Shown one piece after another: positions 1 through 10,229 of a DNA stretch of 64,000 nt. Positions within the stretch are counted from its first letter, which is position 1, and every line of letters starts with the position of its first letter. The position numbers and the translations under genes were made by a program. The notes under the pieces were generated by a model, which made no database searches, had not been told where the DNA came from, and saw only the letters and a list, made by a program, of their open reading frames with translations. The stretch is from Hygrocybe punicea (lineage: Eukaryota > Basidiomycota > Agaricomycetes > Agaricales > Hygrophoraceae): contig OY744462.1 of assembly GCA_963556145.1 (NCBI GenBank), forward strand, positions 7,812,001 through 7,876,000, in the 5' to 3' direction.

Positions 1-1278
1 GAGAATAATGATGCAACTTGCATGATGCTAAGCTCATTTTTGCAGTGTGTCGACATCTTTGTTGATGAACTCCACTGGGAAGAAAAGGAGTCTGCAAAAC
101 GGGACAAAATTCATGAACTCAAGTTGAACAGCGATGAATGGGGCCATGTCCATACCTTTCTTGGACTCTTGAGCATATGTCGAAGAATTGTCATCATCAA
201 TTACATTACCTGACTCTATTCCAGCATGCTAATAATGCCCAGCAGGCATTTTCATCTGATATGGTTTTGACCCTCCATCTTGCTATCCCAGCACTAGAAG
301 CACTCCACAAGGCATGGTCATCTCATGCCAACCATCCAAAATATGCCTGATATGCCCCATCATTGCATGTGGCATGTGAGAAGATTGACAGCTACTATGA
401 GAAAACAACAGATTGTCCAGCATATATCATGGCAATGGGTAAGTGACTTAGTTTACTTGGATCAAACCTTGCTAACAATTGCCAGTCCTCGACCCAGAGG
501 AGAAGATGGGATACTTCAAGAAGCAGTGGTCTGCCGAACTGCATGCTGATGTTGAGAAGTGTGTGGAGGGAGTGGTACGTCAATAATGATTGATATACAC
601 TTTCCGCTAACATATATTTCTCAGTTCAAAGAACGGTGGTTCGCAATGCAAGGACAGATAAGTTCAAAACAGCAAACAAAGCTGCTCAAGTCTAAACTAA
701 GCACTCTCCTTCAGGAGCTCAGTGACAATGAAGATAATATCACAGCCGATGCAGGCCCTGCTGTGCAGGATGATCCTGCTTGGCCATGGAAAAGGGACTT
801 CCACTGTTACCTTGATGTTGTGGAACATGTACCACAGGGTTGGACTAAGATTGCTTGGTGGGGTGTAAGTGTTGGACATCCAGCTCGAAAACATGCTGAT
901 GCAATGTTATAGTTCAATTCCCACCGCTATCCAGTATGGGCTTCCTTAGCCCGGGATTACCTATCTATTATGGCAACTTCTGTTTCCAGTGAGCAGGCCT
1001 TCTGACAAGGTGGAATTATGATCAGCAAAAGCCGCAGCTGCCTCAAGGGTGATATAGTTGAGGCATTACAGTGTCTCAAGTGTGCTATTCGACATGATTT
1101 ACTATTCCGAGACACATCGCCATCATCATTGTTGGAATCTCAGCCGGATGGGGATCACGAGGGTGAGGGTGAGGGTGATGAAAAGGATGTAGATGAGTCA
1201 GAAATGGGATGGGATGAGCTGCTGATTGAGGAGGAGGACGATGATCCCATGGATGTAGACTCTGATGTAGACAAGTAG
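1..1278 (+). pseudogene. hAT-family transposase, 3' part, decayed
   Basis: This is the C-terminal half of a hAT transposase, cut by the window edge. The signature is the dimerisation region near 913-1110, where HRYPVWASLARDYLSIMA is followed by SSEQAF and QGGI. It reads continuously once introns at about 439-485, 575-624 (gtacgt to cag) and 865-912 (gtaagt to tag) are removed. A TGA at 1003-1005 interrupts the frame at AF*QGGI, where the family usually has a serine. The first exon (about 22-178) and the next segment (from 225) do not join in frame. The protein ends in an acidic tail (1144-1275). hAT enzymes cut and paste DNA through an RNase H-like fold; here the gene cannot make a full protein. 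Family assignment is firm; the exact exon limits are inferred. Confidence 0.8.
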
Positions 1279-1289
1279 CATAGTAGACT

Positions 1290-1428
1290 GTAAAAGCCGT
1301 GGCTTAGGCCAAGCCAAGCTGTGGCCAGGCCAAAGCTGTCACTGACAGCTTGGCCTGATTGTTTAGGAAGCCGGAGCCGCCTTGAGCCGGGCAAAAGCTG
1401 TGGATTTCAGGCCAAGCCAGGCCGGAAC
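1290..1428. repeat. GCC/AGCC word-repeat tract
   Basis: The tract is built from reshuffled short words such as gccaagcc, agccg and ggccagg. It continues briefly after the MITE at 2528. Tracts of this type recur in the window with a different word each time. No coding frame is evident. Confidence 0.5.
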
Positions 1429-2527
1429 TAGGGCAGGTCAAGGGTATGCAATACCCCCAGGGGTTAAGAGTACGGGTACCATGGGTTAAGGGTACAAGTC
1501 CAGCCTCAGAATACCTGCAGTACCCACGCGGGTATGGGCTGTATTTTTTTTGGGAGAAGAAACATCAAAAACTCAATTTTTGGGGTATTGTTCGCTATTT
1601 TTGAGGGATATAATGAGAATCATTGCTTGTAAAAATATGTAAAAATGCTCTCAACACTCCCCACAGTATTCTGAACATTGTGCTCCTTTACACTAAAGGG
1701 ATCCGACCAGTATTCCATCCACAATAACCATAAAAACCACCAACAACAGGTAAAAATGGGGTATTTTGCATGTTTCTTCCTGTACCCCTGCAAAACCTGT
1801 GCCATACCCGTACTTTTGGCCTCGGGTACGTACCCGTGACGGTGTAGAGGCTCCGGGCCCTTTGGACCCGAATCCTCTTCATATCCCACTTCGTCCCCAT
1901 CCATTCCCATTCACGTATCATCGATTCCGCCCGTTTCTGGTTCTCTCCGTCGATTCCGCTCCGGATTCCACCTCCGGAATCATTCCTACTCAAGATGCGA
2001 TGTCTCTAACAACCTGGAATCAGTACGTATATAGTTACATATGATATATCTTCGTTTCCCGTTACTTAGTACATAGCACCATTCCTCCTATACTCCGCTC
2101 CACTCCACTCCTATCAGTTACAGCCTTCAGTTGTAGTACATAGTTACTACAGCACAGGATCTCTCCCAGTAGTATAAAAGATGTACCCTTATACTACAAC
2201 CATATATTATCCCACCATATCATATCCCATCATATAGAAAAATACAGGTTATCGCTCTCCTTCAGTTCTATTTCTTAGTCCTTCCTTCGTATCGTCTCCA
2301 TATTAGTCTTCGTAACTCCACTCCCTACACTTCCCCTCTGATCCAGAACCCCTGGATTCGGGTTGGATTGACTAGACTACAAAGACACTAAACTCCTCTG
2401 ATCACTTCTTAGCTGATCACCCTTTTCGTAGATTCCCATTCGGGTCTACAACAGAACTCGCCGTCACAACGGGTACGGGTCCGAGTACAGCCCCAGAGCA
2501 CTGCGGGTGTACCCCTGACTGGCCATA
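1429..2527 (+). mobile_element. 469-bp hAT-type MITE, copy 1, split by a solo LTR
   Basis: The element begins TAGGGCAGGTCAAGGG and ends CCCCTGACTGGCCATA, imperfect inverted ends. It is flanked by an exact 8-bp target duplication GCCGGAAC (1421-1428 and 2528-2535), as expected for hAT transposition. Subtracting the inserted LTR and its 4-bp duplication leaves 469 bp, exactly the length of the second copy at 54791-55259, which lies in the opposite orientation. It has no coding capacity, so it would depend on a hAT transposase in trans. Confidence 0.85.
1843..2468 (+). repeat. Solo LTR, copy 1 (626 bp)
   Basis: The repeat starts TGTAGAGG and ends CCGTCACA (TG...CA), with a 4-bp duplication ACGG at 1839-1842 and 2469-2472. 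The pre-insertion site is seen intact in the other copy of the host MITE. The same LTR occurs at 52958-53563 in reverse. No internal retrotransposon region remains, so it is a product of LTR-LTR recombination. Confidence 0.85.
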
Positions 2528-2565
2528 GCCGGAACAACCCTAGACACACAGAATGACTATATACA

Positions 2566-3852
2566 TCAACAAGATGCAATCTGGACACTCGGGGGGATAC
2601 TGCCAGAATTTGATGGATTATCTCCTAACTTGCCAAAGATACCTTTTCCAGTATTCTCAAATGTGCAATCAGCTGTTTCATTGTCAACACGGCAAATAAT
2701 TCTTTTCAGGCTGACAAATGTTTGGGTGAGAATGACTGATTGTTTGGTCTGGCCTGACAAGCAAAAGCTGGATTGCATTGTTCCTGTGGATGATATCAGT
2801 CAAATTGAAAATTATTGATAAAAATTACCACCTACCACCTGTACGTGCACACTTGCTAGCAGCAGTATCTGTGTCACCGTCATTTTCTATCTCCTCATTC
2901 CAAACACATTTTTTGTGTAGCGATTGCTCCTTTCCACACCTTCCATCATATTCTGTAGCCTCTGCTCGCTCCAGCCACTGCATCCCAAGAAAGTTTGTCA
3001 TCATCAAGTATGGAACATTAAAACAAAATCATACCACTTCAAAATTAATATACATTTCCAAACAAAGAAATGGTATTTTGGTTTTTGAATGATGCTTCCA
3101 CATTGCTGGGACTTTTTGGGTAAAAATAGGTGCCATGCTCAGAGACAAATAAAAACAGTAAAACTCTAGTACCATGAGAGTCGCTGTGTCAGACTCTAGG
3201 ACTTTGTTTCCATCAAATCAGATTGAGACATCCTCAGTATGTAATATTTGTCAGAGGGTTTATAGTTGATGGAAAGATGACATACAGCAGCAATGGTAGT
3301 GAGCACCTGCGAGTCCACTCAATACTAATTTGCTGTGTAATCTGTGCCTTAATATCTTTCATAAACAGTGAAACAGCCCAGCGCTTTGCACCACTACCAA
3401 GGTCGGTGTTGATACTTTGAGGATTCTTGCTGATGTGTACCTTCAAGTAACATGTAATACTGGTATGCACTGATGAAGATGAAACATACCTGCCAGAAAA
3501 TCATGACTTTCTCTTCACCTGGTGTGCCTCCTCCATTCTCATGCTGAAGAAGGTTTAATGAGCTGAGACCGGTGGCCCTCTGGTGGATGGCGGTAAAAGC
3601 TTGAGACGTTCTCGTGTGGCAGTGACACGAAGCTGGTGGGCATCAGGGATGTTTCGTGGGAGGGATTGGCTTTGGGATTGAAGCTGGGATGATGCCGCTA
3701 AGTGAATAATATAGACTACACTAAATTGTGCCATTGTCGGCATTTGCATTTGTATGCTTGTTGCATAGAATGGAGCCGGTTTGAGTAGAGTTGAGAGGAG
3801 GTGGTGTCATATTGCGCCGAGTGACACCACAAGCCAGACATTGTGGCCATTT
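2566..3852 (-). pseudogene. Integrase-core element accessory gene, 3' exons
   Basis: This continues the reverse-strand gene whose first exon is at 9890-10024. After the acceptor at 3854-3853 the exon reads KWPQCLACGVTRRNM, completing a CxxC-rich N-terminal region. Further exon-like stretches follow: LPRNIPDAHQLRVTATRERL (about 3690-3580), then a stretch ending VMIFWQ (about 3570-3490), then SINTDLGSGAKRWAVSLFMK (about 3430-3350). Frames do not always join and stops accumulate toward 2566. Related genes lie divergent to integrase-core transposases in Agaricomycetes and can carry an alpha-kinase-like C-terminus. I cannot show that domain here. The gene appears decayed. Confidence 0.5.
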
Positions 3853-3894
3853 CTAGGCAAAATATAAGAAAACTTGTGGCAAAGGATGGAGATT

Positions 3895-3920
3895 TATTTA
3901 TTTATTTATTATTTTTAATC
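3895..3920 (-). repeat. LINE 3' simple-repeat tail
   Basis: The LINE ends on its own strand in repeats of TAAA/TAA, immediately before the 12-bp target duplication. Such tails are typical of target-primed reverse transcription. Confidence 0.8.
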
Positions 3921-4179
3921 ATTGTTTATTCTCCTGTGTGGCGAACCATATGTCAGAGAATATAAAGCACGTAAACTATGTCATGTCCAGAGTTGAAATC
4001 GCCATAAGTAACAAAATGGGTCAGCAGTGCCAACCCAGGGTGGAAGAATATCCACATAATGTAACTACCTGTAAGGTGTGAAATGTATATTAGTGTCTAC
4101 AAGCGGGGTAAACAATAAGGAGTAAAACTGAAAATGAAAGTGAGAATAAGAATAAGAATAGGATGAGTGTTGACTGAGC

Positions 4180-7100
4180 AGATCGGAGGTAGCAGGAGGA
4201 CAGCGGAGGGGTCACTAATCAGGGTCCAGTATAGGGATGTTTCTGAACATCACCTGGAGGCATCGAGATTCGCTGATGAAGCAGAGGACATGTGGGAAGT
4301 ACTTCAATGTGGAGAGAATTCATTTGATAATGCCGGATCTCAAGCCTTAACTTCTCTCGAACATGATCATGTGCTCAGCAGTGCAGCAAGTAATGTTCCA
4401 CTGTCTCATTATATCACTGACAACACAGACAGATGGGAGAGTCAGCGCGCTGTATTCTGTGGAGGTGTTGATTCAGTCCAATATGTCCCATTTGCAGTTG
4501 CATAATTATAGCCATGTGTTTCTTCAGTAATCAGGCTGTAGCTTGTCAGTATGTCTATGGTGTGAATCCTGGGTCAACATCCCGTAGCCATGCAGATTGT
4601 GCTGAACTGCGCCAGTATTCTCGTGCCCATCTTTGTAATTTGTCGAGGAAGCCTTGTTGCACATGCATTGGTAGGACATCTGCATGTACATTCAGTACGT
4701 CTGTTGCTGTTGTCGATAGTCCTCCTGTAATCATCATTGTTGCCTTTTGTTGGATCGATGCCAGCTTCCTGATGAGAGCTTTCCCTTTATCTGCTCTATC
4801 CTCTTCTGCACCTGGCCTTCATTTCTACAGGGTGAGGAATACTTCAGCTGCATACAGCATTCTTGGCACCACGATAGCCATGTATAATTGTCGAATATAC
4901 TTAGCTGCTATGCCTCCTGTTACCCTCGACAGCCAGTTGAACTGTAGTATCCAGTCTTGTCCCTTCTTGAGTGCCGCTGCTCCTTGTTCATGCCATTGCA
5001 GTTCACAGTCAATCGTAACACCTAGCAGTCTTATGCTGGTCTTCAATGGTATCACTATATTGCTGAGGGTAATGGGAGTCCTTTCATTTGGGATGCATTT
5101 GCTTGGATTATTTGGGTTGACTCACTTGCAACGCGACGGGTCCAATAGTTGAAATTTCTCCATCCCAAATTTGCAGTTGTGCTCCCTCGCCCATTGGAAA
5201 ATTCCCCCCCTCTTGTCTCATTATATCTCGTATCCCTGTGTGTGTCTTGTTGAAGTTCTCCCCCACCTTTATGACATTGGAGTCGTCAATGTATATTATG
5301 CCAAATTCCCCTCTTTTTTCCCTCAGCATGTCGAGCTGGCTTGAGTTATATATTATGTAGCATATCTGTGAGAAAGGGTCTCCTTGATCCAACCCGTTGT
5401 CAATATTAAATGGCATAGAGGTAAAGTCATTGAATGTGAGCACGGTATGTCGTTTCTCCAATCGCTGCTCCATCCACTCAATGATCTCAATTGGAATGCC
5501 TTGCATTTTCATATCATGCATTAGCTGGTTGATCGCCATACTGGGGAAAGCCCCTTTCACATCCAGCGAGAGTAGTGATTCTACTTTACCTTTCCTCCAC
5601 GTGTCCTTCACTATTTTGACGAGGTATAACAAGGCATCGGTTGCACTTCATCCTGGCCTTCCACCAAAATGGCATGGCAGGATCATACCTGTCTTTTCAC
5701 ACATGCATATGACGTCCTCTGTTACACATGCATTCAGGAGCCTTGTGTACCAATTTGACAGCACTAGGGGTCTCCATGCTCCTGGCACCACATAATTCAA
5801 GTACCAGCATCTCCATTGAAGCCCATTGTAGTGTTGCCACAGCTAAGGCTAATAGCTGGCTACTAGCCATTAGCTTAGCTGATTTTAGCTTAGCTGATGC
5901 CCGCTAAGCTAATGGCTAATCTCCAGCTAATGGCTAAGGCTAAAGTATTTCAGAAAGTTAGCTTAGCTGTAGCTGAAGCTAAGGGAAGATAAAAATAATA
6001 TCATCTCAGAACAGCCTAGAAATACTTAAAAAGGATATCATACCTGACTAATAGTCATTAGCTTAGCTGACTTTAGCTTAGCCATAGCTGCAGCTAGTAC
6101 TTGGCTAGTGGCTAAGGCTAAGACATTTTTCATGAATTAGCTTAGCTTTAGCTGCAGCTAATTTAGCCGTGGCTAGGCTAGCTTAGCTGTGGCAACACTA
6201 GCCCATTGTTCTGGGTATATCTTGAGTGTGAATGTAGCCCTGAATATTGGGCCCAGGAATGGTACTATCATTTTGCGAGCCTGTATGAAAACTACGTTAG
6301 GGACTGGGCCCGCCTTTGTTGCCTTTTTGGGTTTCATCACAGTGTATTTGTTCATCAGTGATTAGTTCAAAGTCCCACGCAGGTGGGGGGTAATTGGGCT
6401 GGGCTGGGACTGAGGTTGTCAGCGGTTTAACGGGGAAAAACATTTCATAGAACCATTTGCTTTTCTCCTCATTACTTACTGCCTCCCTTGTTTCGCCAGT
6501 GGTTGCGCTTGTCTCTCGAAGTGTCAGAATTCTCGCCCTTCCACCGTCAGACGCCAGTCCCATAACCAGGCAGCTTGCCATCCACATATCTGATTTGTTT
6601 ATGCCCTCTAGCCATTTGACCCAGTGCTCTGTCTTAGTCCACCTGATTTGTTCGGAGTATGCATTCCTCACTTTCCAGTATTCCTCATGCACGGGGTGGT
6701 TACGGTTCTCACAATGTCTGTACACTTTCTTTCCTAGACTCCTCACTTTTGTCTGCACAGCCATTAGCTCTTTGTTCCACCACCGCTTGCTGTATGGGGA
6801 CGGTTTGGTTGTTGGGATTACATTCGATATTGCGTATTTTATTGCACTGTCCAGGTTGGCTAGGGCCTGGTGAAAATTTTCAATGTTCTCGAGTTCGCTT
6901 GGTCCCTCAATTCCTGGCAGTCTCTCCCCCAATACTTCCTGAAACCTTGTCCCTCATATTTGGGCCTTGATTTGAATCTGGACTTGCGTACCATGATGTC
7001 AAGCATATATGTTATTGGGAGATGGTCTGATTTCGCTGGTCTGTCCTCGGGCCGCGTATCACATGTTATGAAGTGGTCTAAAAGTGTGTCAGTGCAGAAT

Positions 7101-7729
7101 ACATTGTCTACTCTTGTCATGTTGCCGGTTGCAAGTGCTTGTAGCATCAGAATCCCTTCTGGTAGTGCCATCCACATGTTATGTCGCCTGATAAGTTCCA
7201 ACAGTGGTGTGGCTGCTTCTAAATTGGCCACAGTGAATAGGTGGGTGTTTCTTTCCTTGTCCCATAGCGGGTGATGTCGGTTGAAGTCCCCTGCCCATAC
7301 ATATTGTATCGGTCTGGCAGGTGCATTCCGTGCTGCCTGACTATTCATATATTCCCCCAACTTTATTAGGGTGTCGTCGTTGGTGCAGTCGACGTACACA
7401 TTGATGATTTGTAAAGTGCCAAACGGCCCGATGAGCTGGACTGTGGTCAGGTTGGTGGCTGGTATAAGTATGGGTGACCATGTATTAGAGTCGATTAACT
7501 TGCTGACGAGTATTACTGATCTTGTCGGGTTAGTACTGTGTGTGTCATGATGTCAGGGGGGGGGGTATATAACAGTGTAGTATCCATTGGCCCTGGTGAG
7601 GCCTTTGAAGTTGAAGTAGGGCTCCTGTATTAGTATGAATGCGTGTTCTTTCTTTATGGCCTTGAGCATATCCAGCTGGGCTATTAGTGACTTGTTCACA
7701 TTTTGTTGCCATATGGATACCTGCTTCAT
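4180..7729 (-). pseudogene. LINE ORF2: endonuclease and reverse transcriptase, decayed
   Basis: ORF2 starts at 7729, overlapping the ORF1 stop as ATGA. The APE-type endonuclease lies at about 7729-6860 (motifs IQEPYFN, WAGDFNRHHPLWD, SDHLPITY). The reverse transcriptase lies at about 6360-5100, with LSLDVKGAFPS, a short GLDQGDPFSQ motif and the catalytic-type box IYIDDSN. A thumb-like region follows near 5055-4825. The C-terminal Cys/His block is at about 4505-4310. A poly-C slip near 7560 shifts the frame, several stops follow the RT, and a MITE interrupts it at 5829-6200. Expected length for the family is about 1,100-1,300 residues. It cannot be translated intact. Confidence 0.82.
5829..6200. 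mobile_element. 372-bp hAT-type MITE inside the LINE
   Basis: Its ends are inverted repeats beginning TAGTGTTGCCACAGCTAAG, and an exact 8-bp duplication GCCCATTG flanks it (5821-5828 and 6201-6208). The interior is almost wholly made of the words gctaa, agctta and tggcta. It interrupts the LINE reverse transcriptase frame between PEQWA and SMEML. It has no coding capacity. Confidence 0.9.
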
Positions 7730-9681
7730 GCATACAAGTCCTCGATTGACTGTGCAGATGGTGTTTCCTGTCTATGTTGGCTTGGTGGTTCTGTGTCCAT
7801 TGCATTTGTGGGCACCTGTCTCAATAGCAGGGTGATGATAGATGCTGGACCTGTCAACGGTTCGTCTCCCCACCCTCCTGGCGTGGATGTTGGCCCGGGT
7901 TCTGTTCCCCAAATGTTGTCCAGGGTCTGTTGTGATATCCTGTTACTTCCCTGCCTTCCCTGCCTTACACCATTCTGCGCTGACTGCGTCCGGAGGCCTG
8001 CTCCCCTTGTATCTCCATGTGCCGAGCCTTGATTTCGTGCCATCTTGGAGCTGCCTCCACCCATACTCCATCCCTGTCTGTTTTGAGCCTCTGTGTTATG
8101 TCCACCTTTTATACTGTCATGTGCACCCCCTTCCCATGGTCATTGTTCCTGTCTCCATCCATCATTTTTCCATGCTTGGTCAAAGCTGCCCATTTGGGCG
8201 CCGTCCTTGTCTGCACATCCCCATGTCCTGGGCTCATTTGTTGGAAACAGCCTATACCTTGCCTCCGCGTTGTACTCACTCATTTTCTTTACTCTTTCCT
8301 GGAATATCCTGCAGTTCCAGTCCACTGCACCGTGTCCCAATTCTTTGCAGTTGGCGCATTTGAGGGGTGTCCCACCTTCCACACCACAGTTGCGGTTGGA
8401 TGTGCGATGCATCCCAGCGCACCTCGCACATATGTCGTGTATCAATTTGCACTCCTTTGCAATGTGTCTGAAGCTTTGACATTTCATACATCAACATGGC
8501 TCCTGTAATAGTTTCCTAGTCCGGCATTGTTTCCCTTCAATAAACACCCTGTATTCTAGAATGTGATTTGCTCCTTCCCACGATGCAAGACCCAATATGA
8601 GAAATGCATACCGCTGACCTTCCACATGCAGATGTGCAGGTTTTAACCATCTCGCTTCACATATTGACATCTTTGGCAGTGCGCTATCTTTTTCAATTTT
8701 TTCGAGGGCCGCTTGTCTCTCTGGGTCGAGCATTGTAGGGACATATTCCACCACGACCTGGCATAGCCCTGCCATCATCATGGACACCCCCCCGAAGTGG
8801 GATATAAATTCTTTCATGACATCGCTCCTGTGCATGTATCGTGCTGCCTCCGTGGTGTTCAGTGAGTATATGATCGCACCTGCCTGGGTATGTCGTGCCC
8901 TGATGAACATCATACTGTCTGGCTTGTCAGCCACCATAATCCCCATTATGTCTAGTGCAAGCTTGGCCTTTTCGATGAGTTCTCTCTCGGTCAGCATTCC
9001 GAGCATGTCATCCACTGATTTTGGGTATTTCTTGACTATAATCTGCCTGTCGACAATGTCTCCTCTTGAGATAGATGCTGCGTGTTCTGGGGGTATTGGT
9101 ATGTGCATTCTGGCCACATTGGCATATGACATTGGCACCCCGTTACTGTTATCAAGTTCTTGTGCTTCCTCGCCCTGGGCCATCTGAAACTGTAGTGCCT
9201 CTACCTTTGCCTCCTCAAGGCTCATTGTGATACGATCGACATCCGCACACAGTTCCTCCATAGTGTTGGTTAGCGATACTGCTGAGCTCCTCAGCGCCTG
9301 CTCGCATACCCCCATCTGGTCTTGTGCTTGCTCCAGGCTTTCCATGACTTGTGCTATCCTTGAGAAGATGGGATCCTCCAATTTGTTACATATTGTCTCA
9401 GCAATATTCCCCACTATGTCTTCCGTTTGAAGGCTTTCCAGTATGAATGCTACTGCTCTCAGGATGTTTGTGCACAATCTCGGCATTCTGGTCATTGCGG
9501 CTGCCACTCTTAGTATGGCAATTGCTAGGGTTTGTGGTGTTATGGGCTTTCCGTTGACGATGTATGCCTCACGTTCAAGTAGTGTTCTTCCCTCCTCCGC
9601 ATTGTGAGCATCTGATGATATGCTGCTCTCCTTGACTAATTCTGCTCTTGTGGGCCTCTGTGCCATACCTTTTGGTGGCAT
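7726..9681 (-). pseudogene. LINE ORF1 (gag-like, zinc knuckles), two in-frame TGA
   Basis: A single reading frame runs from the ATG at 9681 to the stop at 7728-7726, broken only by TGA at 8493-8491 and 8142-8140. The N-terminal two thirds hold a predicted helical region and an RNA-binding-like region. Zinc knuckles follow the first TGA: CMKCQSFRHIAKEC, CARCAGMHRTSNRNC and CANCKELGHGAVDWNC. The tail is Gly/Gln/Ser-rich. ORF1 proteins bind the LINE RNA. The TGA after EPC sits one codon before the first knuckle, so translation would lose nucleic-acid binding. Both TGAs are compatible with CGA-to-TGA decay. Confidence 0.8.
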
Positions 9682-9889
9682 TTCTCTTGGGAATTACAGG
9701 TTTTTGCTTCATTTAGCTTGTGTGTGTGTCCTCACAGACCGATATCCAGTATTACACAATGAAATAAGAGTTCATGCGATCTATATTTTCTGTTTTTTGC
9801 GCGCTGGCCACCACTCGATCCATCCAGGGTCCCAGTCAGGGTGCCGCATGGTAGCTAGTCAAGAGAGTCCAGGATGGAGATTAATGTAC

Positions 9890-10024
9890 TGAGATATCAG
9901 AATATTTAATGGAGTCATGTGTGTGAACTCCAAGCTTGATACACTTGGGGCAATGACCATCACTCTGCTGTAGCGGGAAGGTTATGCTGCAACCGTCACA
10001 TTCAGAGTTGTTGTTGTCATCCAT
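9890..10024 (-). CDS. First exon of integrase-element accessory gene
   Basis: The exon starts at an ATG at 10024 (MDDNNNSECDGCSITFPLQ) and ends in phase 0 at 9890 before gtacat. It carries two CxxC pairs (CDGC, CPKC). The intron originally ran from 9889 to the acceptor at 3853, about 48 nt without the LINE, because the 12-bp target duplication lies inside it. Splicing joins it to KWPQCLACG, a third CxxC. Zinc-ribbon-like N-termini of this kind occur in proteins encoded next to integrase-core transposons in Agaricomycetes. Function is unknown. The downstream exons are decayed, so a full product is unlikely. Confidence 0.5.
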
Positions 10025-10229
10025 ATGCAGAGGGATGTGTAAAGGAGGGTTTTGTGCAGGAAAAAAGTCACTGTTGTAGGTAAAAGAGTGTGATGTGAAG
10101 TGATGGTTAGGGAAAGAAAATGTGAAATAGCAGCGGACTTTGTCACACCATTGACAACAACCTGAATTATTTTGAACATCCCTGACCTCCATGCCGAATC
10201 CTGAGGGCAAAAACGGCTATGGCGAAAAA

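Larger units (their letters stand above)
3895..9870 (-). mobile_element. Full-length Tad-like LINE retrotransposon
   Basis: This is a non-LTR element on the reverse strand. Its 3' end is a TAAA-type simple tail (3895-3920) and its 5' end is at 9870. It is flanked by an exact 12-bp target duplication AGGATGGAGATT (3883-3894 and 9871-9882), which shows the copy is not 5'-truncated. ORF1 (gag with zinc knuckles) and ORF2 (endonuclease, reverse transcriptase, C-terminal Cys/His motif) are in the usual order. Without the 372-bp MITE inside it the element is about 5.6 kb. It landed in an intron of the integrase-element accessory gene. Stops and frameshifts make it inactive. Confidence 0.88.

Noticed and set aside
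1620..2044. ORFs across the 469-bp MITE and solo LTR on both strands
   Set aside because: They cross element borders and recur only because the repeat recurs.
8491..8493. In-frame TGA in LINE ORF1 as possible recoding or selenocysteine
   Set aside because: A second TGA and many other disruptions in the same element make simple decay far more likely.
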